Assembly: GCA_030622115.1 (NCBI GenBank)
Contig: JAUXGN010000005.1
Coordinates: forward strand, 1-64,000
DNA from: Candidatus Eiseniibacteriota bacterium
GTDB lineage: Bacteria; Joyebacterota; Joyebacteria; Joyebacterales; Joyebacteraceae
Direction of reading: 5' to 3'
Length of the DNA stretch: 64,000 nucleotides
The notes under the pieces were generated by a model that did no database searches, had not been told where the DNA came from, and saw only the letters and a program-made list of their open reading frames with translations. The position numbers and the translations under genes are program-made. Below are positions 1 through 8,483 of this stretch, in pieces. Within the stretch, counting starts at the first letter, position 1; each line of letters begins with the position of its first letter.

Positions 1-117
1 CCAAAGGGGGCAAAACACTTGATCCAGGTCTACATGGCTTCAAGACCGGCTCCATAGACACAGAGGACATTTATGCTCTGCTGTTAAGAGGACACTTTCG
101 CTTTGCTACAACAGCTC

Positions 118-132
118 CTCAAAGTTGCAGTG
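118..132. repeat. 15-bp direct repeat, left copy
   Basis: CTCAAAGTTGCAGTG here is identical to 1416-1430 and in the same orientation. It sits 11 bases outside the left inverted repeat. It is the possible left target-site duplication of the IS. Confidence 0.6.
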
Positions 133-143
133 AGGGAACGCAT

Positions 144-162
144 GGGTACATGGTGACCCACC
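144..162. repeat. Left inverted repeat of the IS
   Basis: GGGTACATGGTGACCCACC is the reverse complement of 1387-1405 except for one base (T/A at the eighth position). It is the possible left terminal repeat recognised by the transposase. Confidence 0.55.
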
Positions 163-340
163 CAGCCGGTTGAGGAAGCTGGCCTGCTTCGGCCCCAGGA
201 CCCATAGGCAGTTGAAGGAGATCCTGGCCTCTGAGAGCTTCAGACGGCCCAGACGCCGCTCCAACAGAAGAAAGGGGGACACAAAGAGACGCCTCCGTTA
301 GACTGCGTGTCGATCAGAACCCGCAGACAGAGAGGTGCTC

Positions 341-1438
341 ATGTGTCCCGATGGATACTATAACATGATCCGATCCAAAGACTACACCTTCGATCTCAGG
401 CTCAGGATGGTACAGAACGCTCGTAAGCACGGCATCAGAGCCACAGCACGTGACTTCAAGTGCGCCAGGAACACTGTCAGGAAGTGGGTCAGAAGACACA
501 ACTCCGAAGGTCTCCGAGGACTCAAGGACAGGAGCAGAGCTCCACACTCCTGCCCACACAAGACCTCTCCCGAGACCGAGAAAGCCATCATTAGACAGGC
601 CAGGAAGACTCCAGGCTTCGGAGCAAGACATCTCAAGCATGAGTTCGACCTCCCCTACGGCATCGGCTCCATCGCTCGAGTCAAGCGTGAGAACGGCATC
701 ACAAGAAAACGTCGGAAGAAGCACCAGCGAAGGAACGATCTCAGGGCTATCAAACAGGCCTGCAAGCCCTTCACGCGCTTCCAGATGGACGTCAAGCATC
801 TAAACGACATCCCAAACTACTACCCATGCATCAGAGCCCTCAACCTACCAGGCTTTCTACCAGGCTTTCAGTACACCGTCAGAGAACTTGCCACTGGAGC
901 GCAGTTCGTCTCCTACGGGGACTGCCTCTCACTGAACTACGCCGAGATCACCGTCAGAAGGATCCTCGAACATCTCCAGGAATGCGGCATCGACACCACC
1001 GACGTCAACATACAGACCGACAACGGATCCGAGTTCGAGGGCGGAACAATCAGAGAGAAGCTCTCAGGCTTCGTCCACACCATCGAAAAGATCATGGGGG
1101 CCACCCACACCTACATACCGCCCGGCTGCTGCAATGCCAACGCCGATGTCGAGTCCGTACACGCAACCATCGAACCACACTTCTTCGACATCGAGACCTT
1201 CTCATCGAGAGATGACTTCTTCGCCAAGATCACCATCTACCAGCACTTCTACAATCTCGCACACAAGAACGCTTCCAGAGGTGATCGTTCCCCGCTCCAG
1301 ATCCTCCACGAACGCGACCCCACTCTTGACCCAAGACTCTTCATGCTGCTACCGTGCGACCTCGATCGAACCTTCAGAGACGCAAAGGTGGGTCACCTTG
1401 TACCCGGTCTGACCGCTCAAAGTTGCAGTGCTCTTTGA
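341..1438 (+). CDS. IS481-family DDE transposase (HTH plus integrase core)
   Basis: Encodes 365 residues. A basic helix-turn-helix region at the N-terminus (about 15-70, with KHGIRATARDFKCARNTVRKW) would bind the element ends. An RNase H-fold integrase core follows. The catalytic triad is visible as the D of QMDVKHL, the D of QTDNGSEFEG and the E of ADVESVHATIE, so the enzyme looks intact. ATG 341 is preferred over the GTG at 335 because AGAGGT precedes it at a normal distance. Bases 845-868 are a perfect 12-base tandem duplication that repeats LPGF inside the core. The reading frame runs 33 bases past the right inverted repeat, so the C-terminal tail may be acquired. It is one of only two plus-strand genes in the window. 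Confidence 0.85.
   Translation: MCPDGYYNMIRSKDYTFDLRLRMVQNARKHGIRATARDFKCARNTVRKWVRRHNSEGLRGLKDRSRAPHSCPHKTSPETEKAIIRQARKTPGFGARHLKHEFDLPYGIGSIARVKRENGITRKRRKKHQRRNDLRAIKQACKPFTRFQMDVKHLNDIPNYYPCIRALNLPGFLPGFQYTVRELATGAQFVSYGDCLSLNYAEITVRRILEHLQECGIDTTDVNIQTDNGSEFEGGTIREKLSGFVHTIEKIMGATHTYIPPGCCNANADVESVHATIEPHFFDIETFSSRDDFFAKITIYQHFYNLAHKNASRGDRSPLQILHERDPTLDPRLFMLLPCDLDRTFRDAKVGHLVPGLTAQSCSAL
1387..1405. repeat. Right inverted repeat of the IS
   Basis: GGTGGGTCACCTTGTACCC pairs with 144-162 with one mismatch. It lies inside the last codons of the transposase gene. The 15-base direct repeat copy follows at 1416-1430, and 1416-1439 also forms a 7-base-pair hairpin (CTCAAAG/CTTTGAG). Confidence 0.55.
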
Positions 1439-1482
1439 GGTCGGACCTGTTGGTCAGACGCCCAGGATGGAAGCGGTGCTGC

Positions 1483-2412
1483 CTACCTGTACGTGGCTTT
1501 GATAACCCCCCAGCTTGTCGGCTCAACGGGAACCACGCCGTCGTTCAAATAGAATAGGTTCTGGCCGAAACCGTCAGAAAGGAACAGGTCAGGATCCCCA
1601 TCGCCATCCATGTCTGCCAGCTCGATGCCCAGTGCAAACCCATCAGGAGGGAACCCTGCGCCCACGATCATCTGCGGGTTCTCCACGAACTCGAAGGACT
1701 GCGGCGTTCCGATGTTCTCGAAGCACTCGGGCTGGGTATGGAGGGTGATCCTCACGATATCAAGATCACCGTCGCCATCAAGATCGCCGAGAGCGTGTCT
1801 GGCGTTCGAGCCCATCAGCGGGATCTCCATGATCTGACCCACGTACTCGAAGCTCGGAGCAGTACTAGTCCCCGCGTTGCGAGCGTACAACGTCCTACCC
1901 GTAGGACCCGCATACAGAAGATCCAGATCGCCGTCTGCGTCCATATCAGCCAGCCGTGGCTGACCACCACCCATAGGCATGTACAATCCGGCGAAGACCG
2001 TCAGATCCTCCTCCCAGTACGCCGCCGCGCAGCTGCCTGTGTTCCAGTAGAATCGCACGAAGTCGTCGTCGTAGCAGATCACAGCTAGATCCAGATCCCC
2101 ATCTGCGTCTAGATCACCAAAGCCACCGCATCGGTAGTGGCAGTAGTCCACCTCGGAGAACTGCGAAGTATCCTCGGACCAGATTGGCTCCTCTGCAGAG
2201 CCCACATTCCAGTAGTGTCTGGCTGGGTTGACGCCTAGCATTGTGATGTCGATGTCTCCATCGCAGTCGAGATCACCTGCTGCGAGATTCGAACTCATCC
2301 CCTGTGGCGCCCAGTCATGCGCCGGCACCCACGCGATGTCCTGCGCCTCTGCTGCGAGCTGGAACATAGAGCTTGCCAGCAACACCACTGCAATAGCACT
2401 CCGAATCCACAT
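1483..2412 (-). CDS. Secreted FG-GAP/VCBS repeat protein with C-terminal WG-KA-YR motif
   Basis: Encodes 309 residues with a signal peptide (hydrophobic core VVLLASSMFQLA, likely cleaved near AEA-Q). Five calcium-binding FG-GAP/VCBS repeats follow, each with a D-x-D-x-D-G core at about residues 47, 100, 156, 210 and 267, so the protein is probably a small integrin-like beta-propeller outside the cytoplasm. The last 14 residues (VEPTSWGVIKATYR) match the end of the unrelated secreted protein at 16525-17751, suggesting a shared sorting or anchoring tail. The gene sits with two other secreted-protein genes on the same strand. Its ligand is unknown. Confidence 0.85.
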   Translation of the reverse strand: MWIRSAIAVVLLASSMFQLAAEAQDIAWVPAHDWAPQGMSSNLAAGDLDCDGDIDITMLGVNPARHYWNVGSAEEPIWSEDTSQFSEVDYCHYRCGGFGDLDADGDLDLAVICYDDDFVRFYWNTGSCAAAYWEEDLTVFAGLYMPMGGGQPRLADMDADGDLDLLYAGPTGRTLYARNAGTSTAPSFEYVGQIMEIPLMGSNARHALGDLDGDGDLDIVRITLHTQPECFENIGTPQSFEFVENPQMIVGAGFPPDGFALGIELADMDGDGDPDLFLSDGFGQNLFYLNDGVVPVEPTSWGVIKATYR

Positions 2413-2501
2413 ATTGTCCCCCCTTCCATCGGTGCTGGCCGATCATCTTCAGATAGGAGCATTGGCCGCTGGACTTGTTCTCTTCTCCGTGCGACGCCGT
2501 T

Positions 2502-3104
2502 CTACCGATCGCCATCATCATGCTCTACATCCATCGCCCTCGGCGTGTACCAGACAGTCAGTGTGGCAACGCCTGCCCGCAGGCCACCTGCGAACTCCGG
2601 CAGCATGCTGCCTTCCTCGCCGGCCGATGGAGCCAGCATGAACCCGCGGTTGGCTGCCGCGTCATCCGCCCAGATCGCCGCCATCTCGGTCACATCCAGG
2701 CGAACGAGCGACGAGTCTCCAGCCGCCACACCCCACATGGCGTGAAGAGCACGGTCGAAGGGCTCTGCACCACTACCGTCGAACCCCGTCCAGTCGACGA
2801 GGCCCTCATCCCAGTCCTCGGTCACGAAGAATGCGTTCAGGGTCATACCGCCCACCGAGGCATCGCACTCAACCACCGTAGCGAACTCGACCACGGCAAG
2901 CTCGATCTCCGCTTCCTCGAGATACTCCGGCAGATCGAACTTCGCCAGGAACCTCATGGGAGTCTCGGTACCGGCCTCGATCACAGATCCCGTGACGCTT
3001 GACTCAAGCTCGACCCTGGCGGCGCGGCTGACACCCGCTGCGCTTGCGAGCAGCACTACGGCCATCATGGGGATTACGTAGCACCGACTGTTCCATCCGT
3101 TCAT
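2502..3104 (-). CDS. Secreted DNRLRE/CBM96-like domain protein
   Basis: Encodes 200 residues with a clear signal peptide (VIPMMAVVLLASAAGVSRA). The rest resembles the DNRLRE/CBM96-type jelly-roll domain: FLAKFDLPEYLEEAEIELAV near the start, FVTEDWDEGLVDWTGF in the middle, and LDVTEMAAIW followed by NRGFML near the end. Such modules occur in secreted bacterial proteins, and some bind carbohydrate. AGGAGG lies just before the ATG. It is 10 bases upstream of the next gene on the minus strand and is probably co-transcribed with the C25/FG-GAP locus. It ends in an acidic tail (DVEHDDGDR) without the WG-KA-YR motif. Domain assignment is from pattern only. Confidence 0.7.
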   Translation of the reverse strand: MNGWNSRCYVIPMMAVVLLASAAGVSRAARVELESSVTGSVIEAGTETPMRFLAKFDLPEYLEEAEIELAVVEFATVVECDASVGGMTLNAFFVTEDWDEGLVDWTGFDGSGAEPFDRALHAMWGVAAGDSSLVRLDVTEMAAIWADDAAANRGFMLAPSAGEEGSMLPEFAGGLRAGVATLTVWYTPRAMDVEHDDGDR

Positions 3105-3114
3105 CGGGCGCCTC

Positions 3115-5829
3115 CTACTTCAATAATACCACCTTCTTGACCGATGTTGAACCCTGCGATATCAAGCGACAGAAGTAGACGCCGGAAGAGACCCTGTGCT
3201 GGGCATCATCCCGACCGTCCCAAACGATGTCGTGCCAGCCGGGATCCATAGTGCCATCCACCAGAGTCGTCACACGCCTGCCCGCAACATCATAGATGGA
3301 CAGAGTCACGGCCTGCCGGGCCGGGAGACCGAACCTGAGCGCGGTTACTGGATTGAACGGGTTCGGGGAGTTCTGGATGAGACAGAATGGGATCCCCTCC
3401 TCGACCTCATCACCGTCGCCGGATCCCCCACGCTCGAACGGATCGGCTACAAGGAACGGATGCCAGTCCACCAGCCCCATGAACAGCGGCTCGCCTGGGT
3501 TCGCCGTACCCCACCAGTTCGCCTCCGCTCTGACCGTCGTGAGGCAATATGGGTCAGCGCGCACTCCGTAGCGGAGCAAGGTCCCATTCACACTGTTGTA
3601 GCCGCCGTCTCCCATTGTTATCCCGAGATTGGGGCTCTCGTCGAGGCCGGTAGCCTCTTCGATCCAGAAGCCGTCTCGCTTCTCGACGATGTGGTTCCGC
3701 CTTGGGATGGCCTTGGATTGGTAGAAGTACATGCCCTTCGATGTAGTGGAGACCTGCTGGTCGAGGATCGTGTTGTCTGTAACGTACACCTTGGTCTTGC
3801 CCGAGCCCTGAAACCCACACGTGATGCCACTGGATCGGGCGTTTGTGATGCTGTTGTCTGTGACGTAGGCCGAGCCTGATTGCACATTCAGCCTAATCCC
3901 CGCGAACGGTCCACCGGAGGCAGAGAACGGGAAGGAGATGACATTCCGCGTGATATCGGAGCCTTTGTCCCATGCCATGCTGATCCCGTAACTGCCGCAG
4001 TAGGTGATTGTGTTCGTATCTACCGTCGCGTCGCACCGTTCCAGATCGATGCCCGTCTCTGCATCCGAGATCAGATTATGGAAGATAAGGATGTCGCTTG
4101 TGCCGACGGCGGGGCCCTTGCACTTGATACCGGTCACTTCGCAGCTCTCGATCACGCAGTTCTCCACGGCAAGAACATCGGGCTCGGTGGCCGTGATCCC
4201 GATGAAGGCATCCTTCACAGTACACCCGTCGATCTCACCCGTTCCATCCTCACACACTCTGATCCCATACCAGTCGCCGGGCGAAGGCTCAGAAGCGGCG
4301 GATGCAAAGACCGTGGGGGCAGAGGCTCCATCTCCACTTGCCACCATTTCGCCATGGATGATCAGTTCGGCAAGGCCGGTTTCGACGCCGGAGTCCTGAT
4401 CGTCTTCACCGGCGACAACACGCACGGTTGTGCCGGGCTGGACAAGGAGGCTCGATGTGGCATCGATCGTCACATCGCCTGTGAGGAGATAGTCACCCCA
4501 CCAGGAGGCTTCGGTGGTCTCGGGATAGGGACCTGAAACCGGGGTCTCATACACACCCGTGTGTCGGGCGTCGTGCTGGAAGCACGTCCAGCGGGACAAC
4601 TTGCCCTGTACCGGTGGCTCAAGCTGTGCAAGATCGAGGCAGTGAAGAAGCCCCTCGCCATCGGCAATCCAGATCTCAAGGAAGCCATCCAGATCCGTAT
4701 CGGCAACAAGAGGTGATGCAGTGCATCGACCCCAGAAGAGCAGAGGGCGAGGGAAGCTCGTGTGACGTATGAGTTCCCCTGCAGGAATGTCGAAGTCGAA
4801 AGTGAACACGTGAAGCTCTGTGACAGAACCCAGCCACGGTCCGAACATCTCGTCATGGCTCGCAGTTACGACAATCTCCATCTTGCCGTCCGCGTCCAAA
4901 TCGGCGAGCACGGGCTGCGCCAGACAGGCCCCACCGAGCCCGAGGGAATCCAGCACTGCCCCGTCATCATCGACCACATACAAACAACCAGCGTAGTTCT
5001 CCAAGGAGGTGAAGTTGAGGTGCGTGCCCGTCACGATCTCGAGCGAGCCGTCGCCAGTGAGATCACCGATCGCGAAACCGGCTGCATTGCCCTGCAGCTC
5101 GATCTGCCAGCATTCGTTTCCCCGACTGCTGAGGCACGTGAGATGATCCGTTCCGCAAAGCAGCTCAATGCCCGCGCTGTCAGCCACGACTTCCGCTGCA
5201 GCAACGCTGCATGAGAACTGAGAACCGCCGGCTTCCACCAACGCGAACCACAGTTCTGAACCGTCGTGTCCTCGCCTCGCCCCGATGCGGACAATCTGCT
5301 CCTGCTGATGCATGTGCGCCACAACCACATCCCTGCGGCCATCGCCATCTAGATCGACGACCGTGGGCGAGTGCCCCACGGGAGAAGCGCGAAGGAACGT
5401 ATCATCCAGCTTCTCCCACACGAGGGAGTTCCAGTCCGCGGCTACTGCGGCTACTGCGTGCGTGGGCATCCCGCTGTGCACAGTCCACTCCCGCTCTACC
5501 ACAATCTCGATATCCCCAGCCTCAGTTCCAAGCACGAGGTCCGCGAGCGCGGGGGCGCCACAGAGACCCGTGAGAATGCCGTACTCGCCAACTGAGGTCC
5601 CACTCTCAAGGTTCAGCGCTTCAATCTTGGTTCCCCATGAGACGACGACCTCTCGTACGCCATCGACGTTGATGTCACCCACTGCCACAGGACCGTGGAC
5701 CTGGCTCGCCGAAACAGCGGGTTCACTCCAAACCGTGTCTCCGTCGCAAGTGACTACGACAACGCTCCCCGGTGCAACCGAGCCGGAGATGACTTCGAGG
5801 CCGGCGTCCGAGGTCGCGTCCACGGCCAA
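3115..5829 (-). CDS. FG-GAP / right-handed beta-helix / FlgD-like sorting domain protein (continuation of the C25 protease frame)
   Basis: The frame codes for about 904 residues from the first usable codon, a TTG at 5829. FG-GAP-like propeller repeats fill about 45-400 (DINVDGVREVVV, DLDGDGRRDVVV, DLTGDGSLEIVT, DLDADGKMEIVV). A right-handed beta-helix of NosD type follows at about 440-790. A FlgD Ig-like domain typical of secretion-system C-terminal signals ends the protein (NSPNPFNPVT, IYDVAGRRV, GWHDIVWDG, SSGVYFCRL, VVLLK). There is no signal peptide, ATG or ribosome site at its start. The frame is open back to the TAG of the C25 protease gene at 5884-5886 in the same phase, so this is most likely the C-terminal half of one protein of about 1,715 residues. 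Confidence 0.8.
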   Translation of the reverse strand: MAVDATSDAGLEVISGSVAPGSVVVVTCDGDTVWSEPAVSASQVHGPVAVGDINVDGVREVVVSWGTKIEALNLESGTSVGEYGILTGLCGAPALADLVLGTEAGDIEIVVEREWTVHSGMPTHAVAAVAADWNSLVWEKLDDTFLRASPVGHSPTVVDLDGDGRRDVVVAHMHQQEQIVRIGARRGHDGSELWFALVEAGGSQFSCSVAAAEVVADSAGIELLCGTDHLTCLSSRGNECWQIELQGNAAGFAIGDLTGDGSLEIVTGTHLNFTSLENYAGCLYVVDDDGAVLDSLGLGGACLAQPVLADLDADGKMEIVVTASHDEMFGPWLGSVTELHVFTFDFDIPAGELIRHTSFPRPLLFWGRCTASPLVADTDLDGFLEIWIADGEGLLHCLDLAQLEPPVQGKLSRWTCFQHDARHTGVYETPVSGPYPETTEASWWGDYLLTGDVTIDATSSLLVQPGTTVRVVAGEDDQDSGVETGLAELIIHGEMVASGDGASAPTVFASAASEPSPGDWYGIRVCEDGTGEIDGCTVKDAFIGITATEPDVLAVENCVIESCEVTGIKCKGPAVGTSDILIFHNLISDAETGIDLERCDATVDTNTITYCGSYGISMAWDKGSDITRNVISFPFSASGGPFAGIRLNVQSGSAYVTDNSITNARSSGITCGFQGSGKTKVYVTDNTILDQQVSTTSKGMYFYQSKAIPRRNHIVEKRDGFWIEEATGLDESPNLGITMGDGGYNSVNGTLLRYGVRADPYCLTTVRAEANWWGTANPGEPLFMGLVDWHPFLVADPFERGGSGDGDEVEEGIPFCLIQNSPNPFNPVTALRFGLPARQAVTLSIYDVAGRRVTTLVDGTMDPGWHDIVWDGRDDAQHRVSSGVYFCRLISQGSTSVKKVVLLK

Positions 5830-5883
5830 CGGCGCAATGCCCGGCGCCCCTCCCAGTTCGATCGGGAACCCATCTCGCTCTAC

Positions 5884-8262
5884 CTAAGTGCAGATCGGTC
5901 GGCATGCGGTGTTATTCTCAGTGTCAAGCTCTGCCGGGCCGGTCGTCGGCGTGACTATGACGCTGACCTCCACGTGCCCCAGGTGGGCCAGTGTGGGGGT
6001 CCAGGTGACGCTCGCGGTCTCCGAACTCCACGTCCCGGGTGCAACCTGGGCAGTGTCTGAGAAGATCGTGCTCCCGCCCCCCACCTCTCGAACCTCGAAT
6101 GCCACATCGACGGGACCGTCCGGGACATAGTTGCTCTCATTATGGATCTCAGCCAGAAGCGCAACCTCCGCGCCAACATTGGGAAACGGCGGATCTGTAG
6201 AAAGATCATCCTCGTCAATGGCGTAGTCGGGCGCGGAAGCATACCCCGCGCTACCGGTGTCCGTGAGGAACAGATCCAGAGCAGGGTCACCCAAGAGGTT
6301 GAACCTCACGAAGTTGATGTTCGCCAGAGTCAATGGCTCCGTATCAATGAGGCTCAAGAACTTAATCTTGGCAAAGCCGATGGCCTCGCCGACCCTGTGG
6401 TGATCATGGTCGAACATCCCTTCCCACAGATAGGTCCCGACATCCCTCCAGGGAGCGCCGGCGTTCTCGCTCGAGCCGAAGAATGCAACTGCTCCACCCA
6501 AGTCGGTCTCGTGCATGAGATTCTCGCCCAAGCAATCCCACGGAGTACTTGGATTCTCACTTGGTAGATCATAGGCACCTGTCATGCATGAATAACTCAT
6601 CCAGAAGGCCAAGCTGTCCGCATTCGTGAACTCCGGGACACGCCCATGCTCCAAGCCATTGCATTCGTGAATGGCTCCGTGCGTGCACATCTGCACGAAT
6701 CGCGCACCGCCGTTCACGGCATCGATAAGGAGGGGATTCATGCGACCGTATTGAACCACACAGTGGGCCGGCGGCAGAAGCTCATGTGCGTGGATCTCCT
6801 GAGTCAATATCCCGGCTTCGTCCAGGTAGGTCCCCGCCAAGGCGAAGGCTGCATGAGCGCCGGCCGCCATGTCCTCGTCGATGGCGTCGCACTCAAACCA
6901 TGCGAACCCGCACGCGAAGAGCGCCCTGGACCGCCACGTCTCCGCAGAAACGGCACCGACTTCATAATCGATAGTCCGGGACGCCTCCTCTAGGAGTTCC
7001 AGTGTGTCACTGACACACATCCGTCCGATGCTGAGATCTGGAAGGAGATCATCCTCATCGACGCACGCGTACAGGTGGTCCGTCGTACACATGGAATTCA
7101 ATAGGCCGTAGGGCAGTTCCTTTGCAGGAAGAAGGAAGTGGGGCTCCCCCGCTCTCGCATCTCCCACAAGGAGTACGTAGCCCAAGCGACCATCAGCCAT
7201 GTGTTCGGCATTCCCCAGTTCGTAGACGTCCTGGATGAAGTCATGGATCGCCTGAGCACTGATGGTGCCCCCGCCGGTGGCGTCGGCAACCGTGGTATCA
7301 GGCACGATCGCGACGTTCCACCCGTTGTACGTCGTCCGATGTGCCGCCAGCGTCCTGAGGGCATGGGAACCCATCAAGCTCCCCTCGACGATCATAAGGT
7401 AGTCGACGCCCAGCGAGTCACAACCCGCCAGTGATCGCTTGACTCCCCAACTCCCATTCTCGCCCGGTCCGCGCCAACCTATCGCTCCAGCCCCGCCGTA
7501 CCCGAGGACCAGTCTTGCGGCGATGTCCGAAAAGGGGCCAAGTTCTTCTGAGGTAGTGCCGGAGCCCCCGGTGATCGTGAGAGTCACGAGCATTGACGGA
7601 GTGATCCGCAGTTCTCCGGTGGATGGCGTGAACTGAATCGGCGCGAGTGCAACTCGCGCCACGCCCTGCCCTCGTAAGCTCGCCACCTCCTCTACCTCGG
7701 CCGCGAGCCACGGAGAGCGGTCGCTCGTCGAGTAGGCTGCAGGATCCTTCGCAAACTCCTCAGCGAGATAGGACCAGCCCTCGTTGGTATACCGCGTGAC
7801 CAGATCCTCAACTGGATAGACGAGAACATCCGAGAAGAGGAGGGAATCGAGGAGCACGGCAGAGACAGAGACGTCGCAGCCCTTTGGCACAGCGACGAGA
7901 TGTCTCACGGCCGGCATCGCGGGGTGTCCAACTGCTCCCGAGTACTTGTAGCCCGGAAGCTCGAGGCGATCGTACTCATCTCCTTCATGGACGATGCGCT
8001 CCACGAGCATGCCAGGAACCGTCAGTCTGAGTATGACCTCGGACAGGCTCGAGGAGATCACCTCAACACGGGCCGCAGCAGGAGACGTCGTCACTCCATC
8101 AAAAGAGACCCATCCTTCCTCCGGTCGTCCCGCGCTGGCCGACTCGCAGGAAAGGCAGAGGAACATACAGGAGAGACCGAGCAGGATTGTCCACTCCACC
8201 ATGAGGATGAACATCGACGCCCCGGTGTTCGCACACTTCCATTCGGGCATAGTCTTCTTCAT
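5884..8262 (-). CDS. Gingipain-like C25 cysteine protease, amber-truncated
   Basis: Encodes 792 residues from the ATG at 8262, chosen because GGAG precedes it; the frame is open further to 8337. A signal anchor lies at about residues 17-40 (FILMVEWTILLGLSCMFLCLSC). A propeptide region and the C25 catalytic domain follow (about 285-665). The catalytic His is in MCTHGAIHEC (about 528) and the Cys in SYSCMTGAYD (about 559), and FNLLGDPALDLF marks the usual domain end. A CARDB-type beta domain closes the product (about 675-790). C25 proteases of this kind normally carry further C-terminal modules and a sorting domain. Those are present downstream in the same frame after a single TAG. Secreted protease; substrate unknown. 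Confidence 0.85.
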   Translation of the reverse strand: MKKTMPEWKCANTGASMFILMVEWTILLGLSCMFLCLSCESASAGRPEEGWVSFDGVTTSPAAARVEVISSSLSEVILRLTVPGMLVERIVHEGDEYDRLELPGYKYSGAVGHPAMPAVRHLVAVPKGCDVSVSAVLLDSLLFSDVLVYPVEDLVTRYTNEGWSYLAEEFAKDPAAYSTSDRSPWLAAEVEEVASLRGQGVARVALAPIQFTPSTGELRITPSMLVTLTITGGSGTTSEELGPFSDIAARLVLGYGGAGAIGWRGPGENGSWGVKRSLAGCDSLGVDYLMIVEGSLMGSHALRTLAAHRTTYNGWNVAIVPDTTVADATGGGTISAQAIHDFIQDVYELGNAEHMADGRLGYVLLVGDARAGEPHFLLPAKELPYGLLNSMCTTDHLYACVDEDDLLPDLSIGRMCVSDTLELLEEASRTIDYEVGAVSAETWRSRALFACGFAWFECDAIDEDMAAGAHAAFALAGTYLDEAGILTQEIHAHELLPPAHCVVQYGRMNPLLIDAVNGGARFVQMCTHGAIHECNGLEHGRVPEFTNADSLAFWMSYSCMTGAYDLPSENPSTPWDCLGENLMHETDLGGAVAFFGSSENAGAPWRDVGTYLWEGMFDHDHHRVGEAIGFAKIKFLSLIDTEPLTLANINFVRFNLLGDPALDLFLTDTGSAGYASAPDYAIDEDDLSTDPPFPNVGAEVALLAEIHNESNYVPDGPVDVAFEVREVGGGSTIFSDTAQVAPGTWSSETASVTWTPTLAHLGHVEVSVIVTPTTGPAELDTENNTACRPICT

Positions 8263-8483
8263 CTCGTCTCTCCGGAAATAGAAACCACCTATGATTACTT
8301 GCGTCCGATGCTGCCGTACGCTCCCCCGCTTTGTCAATCATGTTCTACGATTGGGTGATCTGCCGGTTTGGCCCTGTTGCCCAACGTGTGGTGTTCTTGC
8401 AGATCGCGACGGGGTTGATCGAAGATGGTCTAGGCGGAATCGCAGATGCCATTGGGGGGTCGCTGCCTATGGTCGTTCCATAC

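Larger units (their letters stand above)
1..301 (+). pseudogene. Degraded reading frame at the left edge, unidentified
   Basis: An open frame enters from the left edge (codons from base 3) and runs 56 codons to a TGA at 171-173. Its product is protein-like, with segments such as GLHGFKTGSIDTEDIYALLL. A second frame (frame 2) overlaps it and runs from 134 to a TAG at 299-301, ending in a very basic tail (RRPRRRSNRRKGDTKRRLR). The two together look like one gene broken by a frameshift near 150-170, but the family is not recognised. The bases coding for QSCS in the first frame (inside 118-132) recur in the same phase at the end of the adjacent transposase. It may be the tail of a related mobile-element gene or of a gene hit by the insertion. 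Low confidence. Confidence 0.3.
118..1430 (+). mobile_element. Putative IS481-family insertion sequence
   Basis: One transposase gene (341-1438) is bracketed by two repeat systems. A 19-base inverted repeat with one mismatch lies at 144-162 and 1387-1405. Outside it, at nearly equal distances (11 and 10 bases), is a perfect 15-base direct repeat at 118-132 and 1416-1430. The symmetry suggests that 133-1415 is the element and that the direct repeat is the target duplication. IS481 elements are known to make target duplications of variable and sometimes long size. The transposase stop lies outside the right repeat, so the last codons may come from flanking DNA. Exact element ends are inferred. 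Confidence 0.55.

Noticed and set aside
5884-5886. Idea that TAG is reassigned (for example to glutamine or pyrrolysine) in this genome
   Set aside because: TAG ends smc, ychF, the CHAT gene and both WG-KA-YR proteins at normal C-termini, so it is an ordinary stop; only the local event remains open.
8263-8483. TTGACA-like -35 element upstream of the C25 protease gene
   Set aside because: TTGACA is present on the minus strand near 8335, but no AT-rich -10 hexamer lies at 16-18 bases, so the promoter is not supported.
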